Source: Maridesulfovibrio sp. (lineage in GTDB: Bacteria > Desulfobacterota > Desulfovibrionia > Desulfovibrionales > Desulfovibrionaceae). Taken from it: 64,000 nucleotides of DNA. Positions within the stretch are counted from its first letter, which is position 1. Each line of letters starts with the position of its first letter. The stretch spans positions 3,167,501 through 3,231,500 of the forward strand of contig NZ_OY762999.1 of NCBI RefSeq assembly GCF_963666665.1, given 5' to 3'. Positions 50,873-59,659 of the stretch are shown here, in pieces. The translations under genes and the position numbers were made by a program. Under the pieces are notes generated by a model, which was given only the letters and a program-made list of their open reading frames with translations, was not told the origin of the DNA and did no database searches.

Positions 50873-52186
50873 TTATTTCTTACGGGCGATGTAGAAAGCA
50901 TAACCCACGGCATGCCCGTATTTACGCATGATTTCCATTTCGCGGTGCAGGTTCTCTTCCAGCAATCCCATTTCGGAATTGTCTTTGTTGGCTTTGGCGT
51001 ATCCCGGCAGATTGCGTTCCATCTCGGCGTAATAGATATCCCACCAGTCGGATTCCGGCTCGATGAAGTAACCGGTCACCTCGTAACCATGCCTTTCTAT
51101 GATCTCTATATTGCCACTTACGGACTTCATTTCCGGATAGATATTCTGGAAGAAATCCACGGCTTCATCGGGACGCTCATCACTAAGCCAAGCCAGTTCA
51201 CTCAAACAGATATAACCGCCCGGCTTGATGAACTTCTTCCACTTGGAAACACCGTTCTCAAACCCTGTAATGAAGATGGCTCCTTCACACCAGATCATGT
51301 CATATGATTCAGCATCATAATCCATCTCGTTCATATCACCGAGAACGGTTGTAATGCGTTCTGTAAAGCCAGAGTTGGCAGCTTCCTTCTCCAGCACATC
51401 CAAAACAGCCTGACGATTATCGAGGGCAGTGAACTCCATATCCGTACCTTCGCAGAGGGCGATGGTCTCGATTCCGGTTCCGCACCCGACGTTGAGGACT
51501 TTGGCCTTTTCAGGAAGCCCTCGAACCATGCTCAAAGCTTTCTTGGTGCTCCCCACGCTTCCTGGACCGAGCTTTGCCAGTGTGTCGAAAAAATTCAAAA
51601 ATAATTTCATATATTTCTCGCTGATTTGTTGTATTTTGATGATCCTTTGCGGTCCTGAAGACCACTTGCGGATCAGACGTATTTCATCGTCCGGTATCTG
51701 CAGATATTCCAGAAACTGTTGATGCTTCTCGGGATGGGTGCGCTCAAAGGCCTTGTGCCAGTCCTCCATGTCCTTTTCACTGAAACCGGAGGAACGGAGC
51801 ACTTCGGTCCATGCCGCCTTGTCGAGCTTTGCGGACTTCCCCGCCGAACCACTCTTCAAAATACCTGAAATGAACTCCCGCTGTTCATGCAGGGAGGAAA
51901 TCTCCTCATTCAATTCCTTGAGCCGCGTCTCCAGCACCCCGGTTATACCGCTGACAGGCGAATCAAGAATTACCTTGATCTCCTTAAGCGGTATCCCGGC
52001 TCTGCGATAATGGCAGATATGAGCCAGACGTTTTTCCTCATCCGCACCATATGAACGGTACTCGCCCTTCATATGAGCAGAAGGGGAAAGCAGCCCTATT
52101 GAATCATAGTAAAGCAGCGTACTGCGCGAGAGGCCATATTTTTTAGCCAACCGCCCCACAGTCAAACCTGACGATGTTTTAACCAT
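50873..52186 (-). CDS. MerR-family regulator fused to a SAM-dependent methyltransferase
   Basis: 437 residues from ATG 52186 (GGAG 6 bases upstream). Residues 1-75 form a MerR winged helix (LTVGRLAKKYGLSRSTLLYYDSIGLLSP ... RSYGADEEKRL), then a dimerisation helix, a conserved WTEVL...WHKAF...PEKH segment (about 120-180) and a class I methyltransferase with motif I VLNVGCGTGIETIAL. The methyltransferase replaces the ligand-binding domain normal for MerR proteins. Substrate and genes controlled are unknown. Confidence 0.85.
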   Translation of the reverse strand: MVKTSSGLTVGRLAKKYGLSRSTLLYYDSIGLLSPSAHMKGEYRSYGADEEKRLAHICHYRRAGIPLKEIKVILDSPVSGITGVLETRLKELNEEISSLHEQREFISGILKSGSAGKSAKLDKAAWTEVLRSSGFSEKDMEDWHKAFERTHPEKHQQFLEYLQIPDDEIRLIRKWSSGPQRIIKIQQISEKYMKLFLNFFDTLAKLGPGSVGSTKKALSMVRGLPEKAKVLNVGCGTGIETIALCEGTDMEFTALDNRQAVLDVLEKEAANSGFTERITTVLGDMNEMDYDAESYDMIWCEGAIFITGFENGVSKWKKFIKPGGYICLSELAWLSDERPDEAVDFFQNIYPEMKSVSGNIEIIERHGYEVTGYFIEPESDWWDIYYAEMERNLPGYAKANKDNSEMGLLEENLHREMEIMRKYGHAVGYAFYIARKK

Positions 52187-52219
52187 ATTTAACTCCATGC
52201 ATAGCTATGCGATGAACCT

Positions 52220-52250
52220 AACATGAACTATGAAGTTATAGACAGGTCAA
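52220..52250 (-). promoter_or_regulatory. MerR-type promoter of the MerR-methyltransferase gene
   Basis: Minus strand TTGACC, 19-base spacer, CATGTT. Inside the long spacer is the partly palindromic CTATAACTTCATAG. An overlong 19-base spacer with a dyad is typical of promoters twisted open by MerR regulators, so autoregulation is likely. Confidence 0.6.
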
Positions 52251-52255
52251 ATAAA

Positions 52256-52297
52256 AAAGACCGCAATATCTCGAAAGATATTGCGGTCTTTATTTTT
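52256..52297 (-). terminator. Terminator of the acyl-CoA ligase gene at 52369
   Basis: Perfect 16-bp stem AAAGACCGCAATATCT/AGATATTGCGGTCTTT with loop CGAA and T-tract on both sides. Confidence 0.88.
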
Positions 52298-52317
52298 ACT
52301 GATTAGCCAAGCTACAC

Positions 52318-52367
52318 AGCGAAGCTCAACTAAAAAGTTCTTTGGCCCTCGGAGAGCCGCCGGAGGC
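52318..52367 (-). repeat. Dispersed GCCTCCGGCGGC element, copy 2
   Basis: On the minus strand GCCTCCGGCGGC begins immediately after the stop codon of the acyl-CoA ligase gene and the block ends GAGCTTCGCTG. The middle differs from copy 1. Confidence 0.6.
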
Positions 52368-52368
52368 A

Positions 52369-54015
52369 TTATGCCTTTGCGTCAGCCTCGTCCTTAGCGC
52401 GGATCTCAGCACGCTTGATCTTGCCACTGATGGTCTTGGGCAATTCAGCCACGTAATCGATGATGCGCGGGTATTTATAAGGTGCGGTAACCTTCTTAAC
52501 GTGGTTCTGCAATTCCTTGGTCAGTTCGTCGCTGCCTTCGTAGCCGGGAGCGAGAACAACGGTGGCTTTTACAGCCTGACCGCGCACATCGCAGGGGACA
52601 CCGGTTACGGCGGCTTCTACAATGGCGTCATGGGTGATCAATGCAGATTCAACCTCGAAGGGTCCGATGCGGTAACCGGAACTCTTAATCAGGTCATCGG
52701 TACGGCCGAGGAACCAGTAATATCCGTCCTCGTCCATCCAAGCCTTGTCACCGGTCTGGTAGTAACCGTCGACCATGACATTTTCGGTCTTCTGAGGCTC
52801 ATCAAGATATCCGGTGAACAGCCCAACGGGACGGGGATCAAGCTTGACGCAGATCTGCCCTTCTTCACCGGGCGCACAGAGATTACCTTCGGTATCGATA
52901 AGCGCAATATCCCAGCCCGGACAGGGCTTGCCGATGGACCCCGGTTTGGGGGTCATGTTGGGGAAAGTTGCTATCTGGAGCACTGACTCGGTCTGACCGT
53001 AACCTTCGTAGAGGGGCAATCCGGTGGATTCTTTCCAAGCTTCAAACACGGAAGCATTAAGCAGTTCACCTGCGGTGGTGCAATGCTTGAGCGCGGAAAG
53101 GTCGTACTGTGAAAGATCTTCGCGGATCATGAAACGGTATACTGTAGGCGGTGCGCAGAAACTGGTGACCTTGTTGTCAGCCAGAACACGCAGCAGCTCA
53201 GAAGGCTCGAACTTGCCCCGGAAATCCCAGACGAATACCACAGCACCAGCCATCCACTGACCGTAATATTTACCCCAGACAGCCTTACCCCAACCGGTAT
53301 CAGCGAGGGTCAGGTGAACATCACCGGGCTCAAGATCATGCCAGTAAGTACCGGTCACATAGTGACCCAGCGGGTAGTTGTGAGTATGCTCAACCATTTT
53401 CGGCTGTCCGGTGGTACCGGAAGAGAAAAAGATAAGCAGGGAATCATCACCGCCAGCGCAGTCTGACGGACGGGTGAAAGAATCGGAAGCTTCATCACAG
53501 ACGGTTTCGAAATCGAGCCAACCGTCATGCAGAGCACCTTCTCCAGCTTGAACCATTACTTTAAGAGAGGGACAGCTCTTGTGAGCTTCATCAGCACGGT
53601 CAGCCACGGAATCTTCAGCAATGATGCCTTTGATCTTGGCGAAATTCACCCGGAATTGAATATCCTTCACAGTGAGCAGGTTAGGAGAAGGAACGGGCAC
53701 AGCACCGATCTTGTGACAGGCCAGCATGGATACCCACCAATCTATGCGGCGGTAAAGGATGATCATGATACGGTCACCCTTTTCAACTCCGGCCTTGCTT
53801 AACGCATTGGCGAGGCGTGCGGACTTCTTGGAAAAAAAATCGAAATCTTTTTCAGTGCGGGTGCCGTCCGGCCCGATGTGGATCATTGCCAAGCGGCTGG
53901 GATCTTCAGCGGCAATCTTGTCCACGCAATCAAAGGCAAAGTTGTAATTCTCGGGAACTTCGGTCTTGTATTCGGCACAGAACTCTTCGTAAGAGCCGTA
54001 TTTCTGCTTTTCCAT
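52369..54015 (-). CDS. AMP-forming acyl-CoA ligase (benzoate-CoA/medium-chain type) 1
   Basis: 548 residues. Signature LIFFSSGTTGQPKMVEHTH, YEGYGQTESVL, GYYQTGDKAWMDEDGYYWFLGRTDDLIKSSGYRIGPFEVE and the C-terminal lysine region ELPKTISGKIKRAEIR are all present. It activates a carboxylic acid with ATP and CoA in the cytoplasm; the acid is unknown, and the sequence is closest in style to benzoate-CoA and medium-chain ligases. Paired with the XRE-cupin regulator upstream. Confidence 0.9.
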   Translation of the reverse strand: MEKQKYGSYEEFCAEYKTEVPENYNFAFDCVDKIAAEDPSRLAMIHIGPDGTRTEKDFDFFSKKSARLANALSKAGVEKGDRIMIILYRRIDWWVSMLACHKIGAVPVPSPNLLTVKDIQFRVNFAKIKGIIAEDSVADRADEAHKSCPSLKVMVQAGEGALHDGWLDFETVCDEASDSFTRPSDCAGGDDSLLIFFSSGTTGQPKMVEHTHNYPLGHYVTGTYWHDLEPGDVHLTLADTGWGKAVWGKYYGQWMAGAVVFVWDFRGKFEPSELLRVLADNKVTSFCAPPTVYRFMIREDLSQYDLSALKHCTTAGELLNASVFEAWKESTGLPLYEGYGQTESVLQIATFPNMTPKPGSIGKPCPGWDIALIDTEGNLCAPGEEGQICVKLDPRPVGLFTGYLDEPQKTENVMVDGYYQTGDKAWMDEDGYYWFLGRTDDLIKSSGYRIGPFEVESALITHDAIVEAAVTGVPCDVRGQAVKATVVLAPGYEGSDELTKELQNHVKKVTAPYKYPRIIDYVAELPKTISGKIKRAEIRAKDEADAKA

Positions 54016-54222
54016 TATCTTAAATCTCCACGGAGGATAGCTTTGTATCCTGATATTTGCTGTTGGTTGACGTTAAACTCTCAAATGTAAAAACCGTGTT
54101 TTTTACCGCAGGCCGCGTGTACACCTCTGAGCAGCAACTGGCGACCTGTAGCGTGACATCCAAAAATAAATATCTATTTATTTTTTTTAAAATCCATTTA
54201 GATGAATTTTATGGGTGCCACG

Positions 54223-54780
54223 CTAGAGAATGACGTCCAGCATGCGAGCGGATTTGCCGTCAAGACCTCGCAGGGCGTGGGGAGTATTGGAATCAAAGTA
54301 GAGGGAATCGCCTTCTTCAAGCTCAAGCACGGAATCGTCGAGCCTAAGCTCAAGACGTCCTTCAAGCACGTAAATGAACTCCTGCCCGCGATGGGTGGTG
54401 AAATTCATCTCGGAAACCTCTTTGGACGGCACTTCGACCATGAAAGGTTCCATGCGACGTCCTACGAATGTAGAAGCGAGATTTTTGTAATCGTAGTCCT
54501 TGCGGCGGTCTACATTAAGACCTTTGCCGTTGCGCACCAATGCATAGTTGGTCAGGTGTGCCTCGCTGCCGGAAATCAGCACAGTCAGGCTGACTCCGCA
54601 AAGGTGAGCCACATCCATCAGGTAACTGACCGGGATTTCAACTGTGCCTGATTCGTACTGCTGGGCACGTTCAGGGGTAACCCCGACCTTCTCGGCCAGT
54701 TCTTCAACGCTCATGTCCATTGCATCACGCAGGCCGACAAGCCTCGGTGCAATTTCTTTATAAGCCTGTTCGTTACTCAT
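54223..54780 (-). CDS. XRE-family regulator with cupin sensor domain 1
   Basis: 185 residues. HTH at about 14-70 (LRDAMDMSVEELAEKVGVTPERAQQYESGTVEIP), cupin at about 110-185 with FTTHRGQEFIYVLEGRLELRLDDSVLELEEGDSLYFDSNTPHALRG. The cupin probably binds a small ligand. GGAGG lies 4-5 bases before the ATG. It is 207 bases upstream of acyl-CoA ligase 1 and likely controls it. Confidence 0.9.
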   Translation of the reverse strand: MSNEQAYKEIAPRLVGLRDAMDMSVEELAEKVGVTPERAQQYESGTVEIPVSYLMDVAHLCGVSLTVLISGSEAHLTNYALVRNGKGLNVDRRKDYDYKNLASTFVGRRMEPFMVEVPSKEVSEMNFTTHRGQEFIYVLEGRLELRLDDSVLELEEGDSLYFDSNTPHALRGLDGKSARMLDVIL

Positions 54781-54793
54781 AGTTCCTCCATTT

Positions 54794-54921
54794 GCCTCCG
54801 GCGGCTTAAACCATTTTGCAAAAAGGTTTATTTCACTGTCGCTATCCCTAAGGCTCGCGTAAGACCGCTTATCTAAGGGCTAGTGCAAGAATCACAAAAC
54901 CTTTTATTTCGGCTTCGCCGC
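54794..54921 (+). repeat. Dispersed GCCTCCGGCGGC element, copy 3
   Basis: GCCTCCGGCGGC (54794-54805), then CTTAAACC...AAGGTTTA, and the closing TTCGGCTTCGCCGC (ending 54921). Same ends as copy 1 with a longer middle. Lies between acyl-CoA ligase 2 and the XRE-cupin 1 gene. Confidence 0.65.
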
Positions 54922-54944
54922 TTTTGGCGATAAATTTACCTATC

Positions 54945-54977
54945 AAAAAAGGGACCTTGCCGGAGCAAAGCCCCTTT
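54945..54977 (-). terminator. Terminator of acyl-CoA ligase 2
   Basis: Minus strand AAAGGG...CCCTTT with an 18-base interior, followed by a short T-run. Confidence 0.6.
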
Positions 54978-54983
54978 GCTTTT

Positions 54984-56630
54984 TTATGCGTCAGGGTAAA
55001 GCTCTGCAGCCATATCCCGGAGTTTGTATTTCTGAATCTTGCCGCTTGCGGTCATAGGATAAGCGTCAAGAAAAGTAATGTACTTGGGAATCTTGTAGCG
55101 GGAAATCTGACCACGGCAGTAGTCGATGACATCCTGCTTGGTCATTTCCACACCATCCTTAAGGATGATGAAAGCGCCGACCTGCTCCCCGTACTTTTCA
55201 CTGGGCACACCGGCAACCTGAACATCGAGAATACCGTCCATGGTGTAAAGGAATTCCTCAATTTCACGGGGATAAATATTCTCGCCGCCACGGATGATCA
55301 TATCCTTCAGGCGTCCGGTTACATCAACATACCCTTCCTCATCCATGGTTCCGAGGTCACCGGAATGGAGCCAGCCGTCCATATCAATGGTGGTATTGGT
55401 GGCTTCAGGGTTGTTGTAGTAGCCCTTCATAACGTTGTAACCACGGCAGCAGATTTCACCTGTTTCACCGTTTTCGCACATCTCACCGGTTTCCGGGTTG
55501 ATGATGGCGACTTCGATTTCAGGCATGGCCCGCCCGACTGTTTCGGTCCGGCGCTGTACACTGTCGGTCATGCGGGTCTGAGTCATAACCGGGGAAGCCT
55601 CGGTCAGACCGTAACAGATGGTAATGTCAGTCATGTTCATCTTGTCCATAACCTTCTTCATGACCTCGATAGGACAAGGCGATCCGGCCATAATACCGGT
55701 ACGCAAAGAAGAATAGTCGAACTTGTCGAACAACTTGTGCTCAAGAATGGCAATAAACATGGTCGGAACACCGTAAAGCGCGGTGCACTTTTCCTGATCA
55801 ACGGAAGCCATGACCAGCAACGGGTCAAATCCTTCAAGGATGACCATGGTAGTGCCGTGGTTCACTGCCGCAAGTACACCGAGAACACAACCAAAGCAGT
55901 GGAACAGGGGCACAGGCAGGCAAAGACGGTCACCGGCCTTGAAGCCCTGGTTCTCACCGATCCAGAACCCGTTATTCCCGATGTTGTAGTGGGTCAGCTG
56001 TACTCCTTTGGGGAACCCGGTGGTTCCGGAAGTGTACTGCATGTTGACTACGTCATGAGGATCGAGAGAGGCCTGACGTACTTCGTAATCCTCTTCAGTG
56101 GTCACTGCGGAAAGGTTGATAACCTCAGCCATGGAGTACATGCCGCGGTGCTTTTCCTGACCGAGGAAGAAAACCCTTTTGAGGTCAGGGAACTTTTCGC
56201 TCTTGAGATAACCGCGTTCCTGGGTCTTAAGTTCGGGAATCAGCTCATATGCAGTCTGAAGATAATCAATCTCCCTGAAACCGTCGATGATGACGAGGTT
56301 TTCACACTCTGACTGCTTGAGCAGGTATTCCAGCTCGGTGGTGCGGTAAAAAGTGTTAACGGTCAGCAGAATGGCCCCGATTTTGGCAGTAGCAAACTGC
56401 AACGCCACCCAGTAAGGCACGTTGGTAGCCCAAACAGCAACCTTCTCCCCTTTTTTGATCCCGAGAGCCATAAGCCCCATGGCCAAATCATCCACCAACT
56501 CTCCGAATTCACGGTAGGTCAGGCGAAAATCGCGGTCCACATAAACAACGGCTTCCTGATCGGGGTATTTTTCAACAGTTTCATCCAGCAACGCCCCGAG
56601 AGTAATTTCCCTAAGATGTGATTGTTCCAT
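54984..56630 (-). CDS. AMP-forming acyl-CoA ligase (FadD-like) 2
   Basis: 548 residues. MQYTSGTTGFPKGVQLTH is the P-loop signature; CYGLTEASPVMTQT, GWLHSGDLGTMDEEGYVDVTGRLKDMIIRGGENIYPREIEEFL and TASGKIQKYKLR complete the family. More similar in style to fatty-acyl-CoA synthetases than ligase 1, despite equal length. Twelve bases downstream of XRE-cupin 2, so co-transcribed. Confidence 0.92.
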   Translation of the reverse strand: MEQSHLREITLGALLDETVEKYPDQEAVVYVDRDFRLTYREFGELVDDLAMGLMALGIKKGEKVAVWATNVPYWVALQFATAKIGAILLTVNTFYRTTELEYLLKQSECENLVIIDGFREIDYLQTAYELIPELKTQERGYLKSEKFPDLKRVFFLGQEKHRGMYSMAEVINLSAVTTEEDYEVRQASLDPHDVVNMQYTSGTTGFPKGVQLTHYNIGNNGFWIGENQGFKAGDRLCLPVPLFHCFGCVLGVLAAVNHGTTMVILEGFDPLLVMASVDQEKCTALYGVPTMFIAILEHKLFDKFDYSSLRTGIMAGSPCPIEVMKKVMDKMNMTDITICYGLTEASPVMTQTRMTDSVQRRTETVGRAMPEIEVAIINPETGEMCENGETGEICCRGYNVMKGYYNNPEATNTTIDMDGWLHSGDLGTMDEEGYVDVTGRLKDMIIRGGENIYPREIEEFLYTMDGILDVQVAGVPSEKYGEQVGAFIILKDGVEMTKQDVIDYCRGQISRYKIPKYITFLDAYPMTASGKIQKYKLRDMAAELYPDA

Positions 56631-56642
56631 AAAAATCCCCTC

Positions 56643-57209
56643 TTATTCCGGGAAATAAAGTACCGCGTAAATATCACACTTTTCATTGCCCTCAGCAGCA
56701 ACATAGTGCGGAACCACGGAATTGAAATAAACGCTGTCGCCGGCTTCCAGCACACTTTCTTCCTTGCCGTAAACGACCTTGAGCTTACCGGAAACGACAA
56801 TGATGAATTCCTCACCTTCATGAGAGGTCAGCTTGGCTTCCCCGTCCTCAGGCTGGATTTCAATGAAAAAAGGTTCCATGTGACGGTCGCTCTTGCCTTT
56901 GGCAAGGGAGAAGTACTTCATGGAAGCCGCCTTCTCCTGATCGGAATGCATGGCAAACTCTTCCTTGCGCTCGCCAAGCTTGACGATAAGGGGATCTTTG
57001 CTGACCTGATCGTCAAGGAAAGTGCCGAGTCTGACGCCAAGGGCTCTTGCAATCTTAAGTAGGGGACCTAGGGAGGGATATTTTTCTTTTTCTTCTACGG
57101 CTTCAAGGAAATCAACTCCAAGGCCTGTGCGTGAGGAAAACTCTTCAAGGCTAAGGCCCTGTTTTTCCCTGAATGTCTTAATACGATGTCCTACTTTTGC
57201 TGTGCTCAT
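56643..57209 (-). CDS. XRE-family regulator with cupin sensor domain 2
   Basis: 188 residues. HTH at about 8-65 (RIKTFREKQGLSLEEFSSRTGLGVDFLEAVEE) and cupin at about 115-188 (LTSHEGEEFIIVVSGKLKVVYGKEESVLEAGDSVYFNSVVPHYV). Same architecture and order with an acyl-CoA ligase as the pair at 52369-54780. GAGGGAG precedes the ATG. Confidence 0.9.
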   Translation of the reverse strand: MSTAKVGHRIKTFREKQGLSLEEFSSRTGLGVDFLEAVEEKEKYPSLGPLLKIARALGVRLGTFLDDQVSKDPLIVKLGERKEEFAMHSDQEKAASMKYFSLAKGKSDRHMEPFFIEIQPEDGEAKLTSHEGEEFIIVVSGKLKVVYGKEESVLEAGDSVYFNSVVPHYVAAEGNEKCDIYAVLYFPE

Positions 57210-57453
57210 AACTCCCTCTACTTGTCTAAGCCCGTTTCTACGGCATTTTGATAAAACTACAAAAAAAAGCTAAAAATGAGTACTTACATTAATGTCGATC
57301 ACTTGTCATCAACCTCATAATGCAACACCATTTTTTAACAATCATCAAAACGAAAGACACCCTAAATCTTCCATCAAGAAAAATGAAGAACAAAATTAGG
57401 CATTAACAGATTTCTACCCGCTTGTCCTGTCGCCAATTATAATTGTGCGTCAA

Positions 57454-57498
57454 TACTAAATTTTGTTAGTAGAATTTTTTGTAAATATTATCTATAGT
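57454..57498 (+). promoter_or_regulatory. Palindrome and possible -10 upstream of the TPR gene at 57534
   Basis: TACTAA-ATTTTG-TTAGTA (57454-57471) is a perfect 6-bp inverted repeat, followed by TATAGT (57493-57498). The gap 57210-57533 between the divergent genes is AT-rich and otherwise empty. Confidence 0.4.
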
Positions 57499-57533
57499 GC
57501 GCATAAATAACAGGAAATCAAAAGGGACTATAA

Positions 57534-58295
57534 ATGGCTGCGGCAGAACAAAACTCAGGAAGACAAACAATCAAGGGTGTCTTTTCCAGTCAGAATGTAC
57601 AAAAGATCGGTACTGGTACCACTGTGCGCCGGACCATCAGCAAGATGTACTGGATGGCTGAGGAACTCAATCCTGAAAATGTTGAAGTGCAGGCCTTGAA
57701 CACAAGTTACATTCCCGCCGGACCGAAATCAGTTGTCCCCATGGAAGAATTTCTTTCCAAATACTCGCCTGAACCTGAGTTTTACGTATCCACGGTCTAC
57801 CCCAAAATGCAGGAACTAAACTCCACCATTACACGTGGGGAAAAAGCAAGACAGGCCGGAGCGACCTACAGTGCAGAATTCGAATTCCAGAATGCACTTG
57901 GTGTCGATGAGGATAATGTTAAAGCAAACTTCGGTCTCGGATTGACCTACATGGAGCGCGGCGAATCCAACAAGGCCAACGATATTTTCAATAGGCTGGT
58001 CAAGCTTGATGCAGCTTTCCAGACCGAACACAAGCACCTGTTCAATGAATTCGGCATAAACCTGCGCAAAACAGGCATGCAGGATCAGGCTATTGACTAC
58101 TACGAACGGGCGCTTGAAATGACCTCCAACGACGAGAACCTGCATTACAACATTGCCCGGGCCTATTTTGAAAAAGGCGTACTGGACAAATGCTCCGCTC
58201 ATCTGAAAAAGGCTCTTGAATTGAATGGAAGTCACGAAGAAGCATCCAAGTTTCTGGAATTTCTCAAAAAGCACCATCCCGAACAGGCCAATTAA
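57534..58295 (+). CDS. TPR-repeat protein of unknown function
   Basis: 253 residues, no signal peptide. The N-terminal 90 residues (IKGVFSSQNVQKIGTGTTVRRTISKMYWMAEE) are unrecognised; residues about 110-245 form three or four TPRs (VKANFGLGLTYMERGESNKANDIFNRLV; QDQAIDYYERALEMTSNDENLHYNIARAYFEKGVLDKCSAHLKKALELN). Own terminator downstream. Confidence 0.8.
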   Translation: MAAAEQNSGRQTIKGVFSSQNVQKIGTGTTVRRTISKMYWMAEELNPENVEVQALNTSYIPAGPKSVVPMEEFLSKYSPEPEFYVSTVYPKMQELNSTITRGEKARQAGATYSAEFEFQNALGVDEDNVKANFGLGLTYMERGESNKANDIFNRLVKLDAAFQTEHKHLFNEFGINLRKTGMQDQAIDYYERALEMTSNDENLHYNIARAYFEKGVLDKCSAHLKKALELNGSHEEASKFLEFLKKHHPEQAN

Positions 58296-58318
58296 GCACT
58301 CCGATATCAGCAAATTTT

Positions 58319-58357
58319 AAATCCCCTTCCATCAGATGATGAAAGGGGATTTCTTTT
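58319..58357 (+). terminator. Terminator between the TPR gene and rsmB
   Basis: AAATCCCCTT-N14-AAGGGGATTT followed by CTTTTT. Confidence 0.85.
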
Positions 58358-58360
58358 TAG

Positions 58361-59644
58361 CTATTTTTTCTCAATCAAAGCTGAGTAGAAAAATTCATGC
58401 AGTTCCGAATCAGGCGGAGTGGTCCACTCTTTAAGCGGCAACGCATCCTTGTGCCGTTTGAGGAAGGCTCCGATCTGCCCCTCATTCTCATCCGGATTAA
58501 GGGTACAGGTGATGTAAGCCAGCCGCCCGCCCCTGCGTATGGTTTCCCATGCGTTGTCCAAAATGCGAGACTGCAGATGGACCAGAGAATCAACATCTTC
58601 AGGGGTGCGCTTGAACTTGGTGTCCGGCCTGCGTGAGAGCACGCCCAGCCCGGAGCAAGGCACATCAAGCAAGGCAGTACCGATGGACTCTTTTGCCAAC
58701 GGCGGATTGATTGCAGAAGCACGGAAAGCAGCAACCGAAGGAACTTCCCTCTTCAATGCCGCCAGTCTTCTGGCATGGGGATCACTGGCAATGATAGGTG
58801 AAATTTTCTTGGAATGGAGAAACCTTGATTTCCCGCCACGACCGGAACATCCATCCCAGACCGGTGTAGGCCATTCGGAAGGTTCCAGCACGGAAAGAGC
58901 TTCGCGGGCTGCGTAGCTCTGACGAATTACAGACTCTTTCAAATCCTTGAATGCCTGCGGCCAGTAACCGGAATAAAAGGCAAATGCCTGACCGTCAGAG
59001 GCGATATAATCTTCCTCTTCCAGCAACTGCTCGGCAGCGGCTTTAGCCTTGCTGTTGTCGGTATCAAGAACAAAACCTGCGGCAGGAGGACAAATCTGGG
59101 CTTCAAGGTACTGCTCGGCCCTGTCGCGGCCATAACTGTCCACCCAAAGCTCTACAATCCACTCCGGACAGGAGTAGTATGCGGAAAGAAATTCAATCTC
59201 GGTCTCGCAGTGTCGGCGAAAGAAATCCTCGTCTGCACCGTCTTCAGCTAAACGGGCAACCTTGCGCAATACCGCATTTGCCAGACCGCCGAGCTTGCCA
59301 TGTGAAAGACGCTTTGCGGAATCAACTCCCCAGTCCACAGATGCATAAGCCGGGACATCCATATGCAGGATTTCATAGGCAGCCATGCCCAGCACACGCA
59401 ATATCGGAGCGGGCAAGCCGTCAGGACGGGAGAGGAAACAATTCAGTACGGCCTGCAGCCTCAAGCGCATACGCAGGTATCCGTAAAGAATTTCGGTTAC
59501 AAAACCGCGATCTCGGCCATCCAGCTTTGCCGCTGTAAGCGCACTATCCAATACAGCCTGAGCATCTGCCCCGCCGTCAAGGGCACGAGTCACGCATTCA
59601 TAAGCGACTCCCCTTGGCCCGGGTAAGGAATTTGTTTTCTTCAT
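58361..59644 (-). CDS. rsmB: RsmB-type rRNA cytosine-C5 methyltransferase
   Basis: 427 residues. N-terminal NusB-like helical domain (RGVAYECVTRALDGGADAQAVLDSAL ... DRGFVTEILYGYLR) and a Rossmann methyltransferase with VWDGCSGRGGKSRFL, LLDVPCSGLGVLSRRPD (catalytic-pocket Cys) and YITCTLNPDENEGQI (second Cys). It methylates C967 of 16S rRNA in model bacteria. Last gene of the minus-strand hisS-aspS-def-fmt run. Confidence 0.9.
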   Translation of the reverse strand: MKKTNSLPGPRGVAYECVTRALDGGADAQAVLDSALTAAKLDGRDRGFVTEILYGYLRMRLRLQAVLNCFLSRPDGLPAPILRVLGMAAYEILHMDVPAYASVDWGVDSAKRLSHGKLGGLANAVLRKVARLAEDGADEDFFRRHCETEIEFLSAYYSCPEWIVELWVDSYGRDRAEQYLEAQICPPAAGFVLDTDNSKAKAAAEQLLEEEDYIASDGQAFAFYSGYWPQAFKDLKESVIRQSYAAREALSVLEPSEWPTPVWDGCSGRGGKSRFLHSKKISPIIASDPHARRLAALKREVPSVAAFRASAINPPLAKESIGTALLDVPCSGLGVLSRRPDTKFKRTPEDVDSLVHLQSRILDNAWETIRRGGRLAYITCTLNPDENEGQIGAFLKRHKDALPLKEWTTPPDSELHEFFYSALIEKK

Positions 59645-59659
59645 CAGCTGGTTCCCGGC

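Noticed and set aside
54924..56312. A 462-codon plus-strand frame opposite acyl-CoA ligase 2
   Set aside because: Antisense shadow of a conserved ligase; composition (His/Gly/Val-rich) is typical of antisense frames here.
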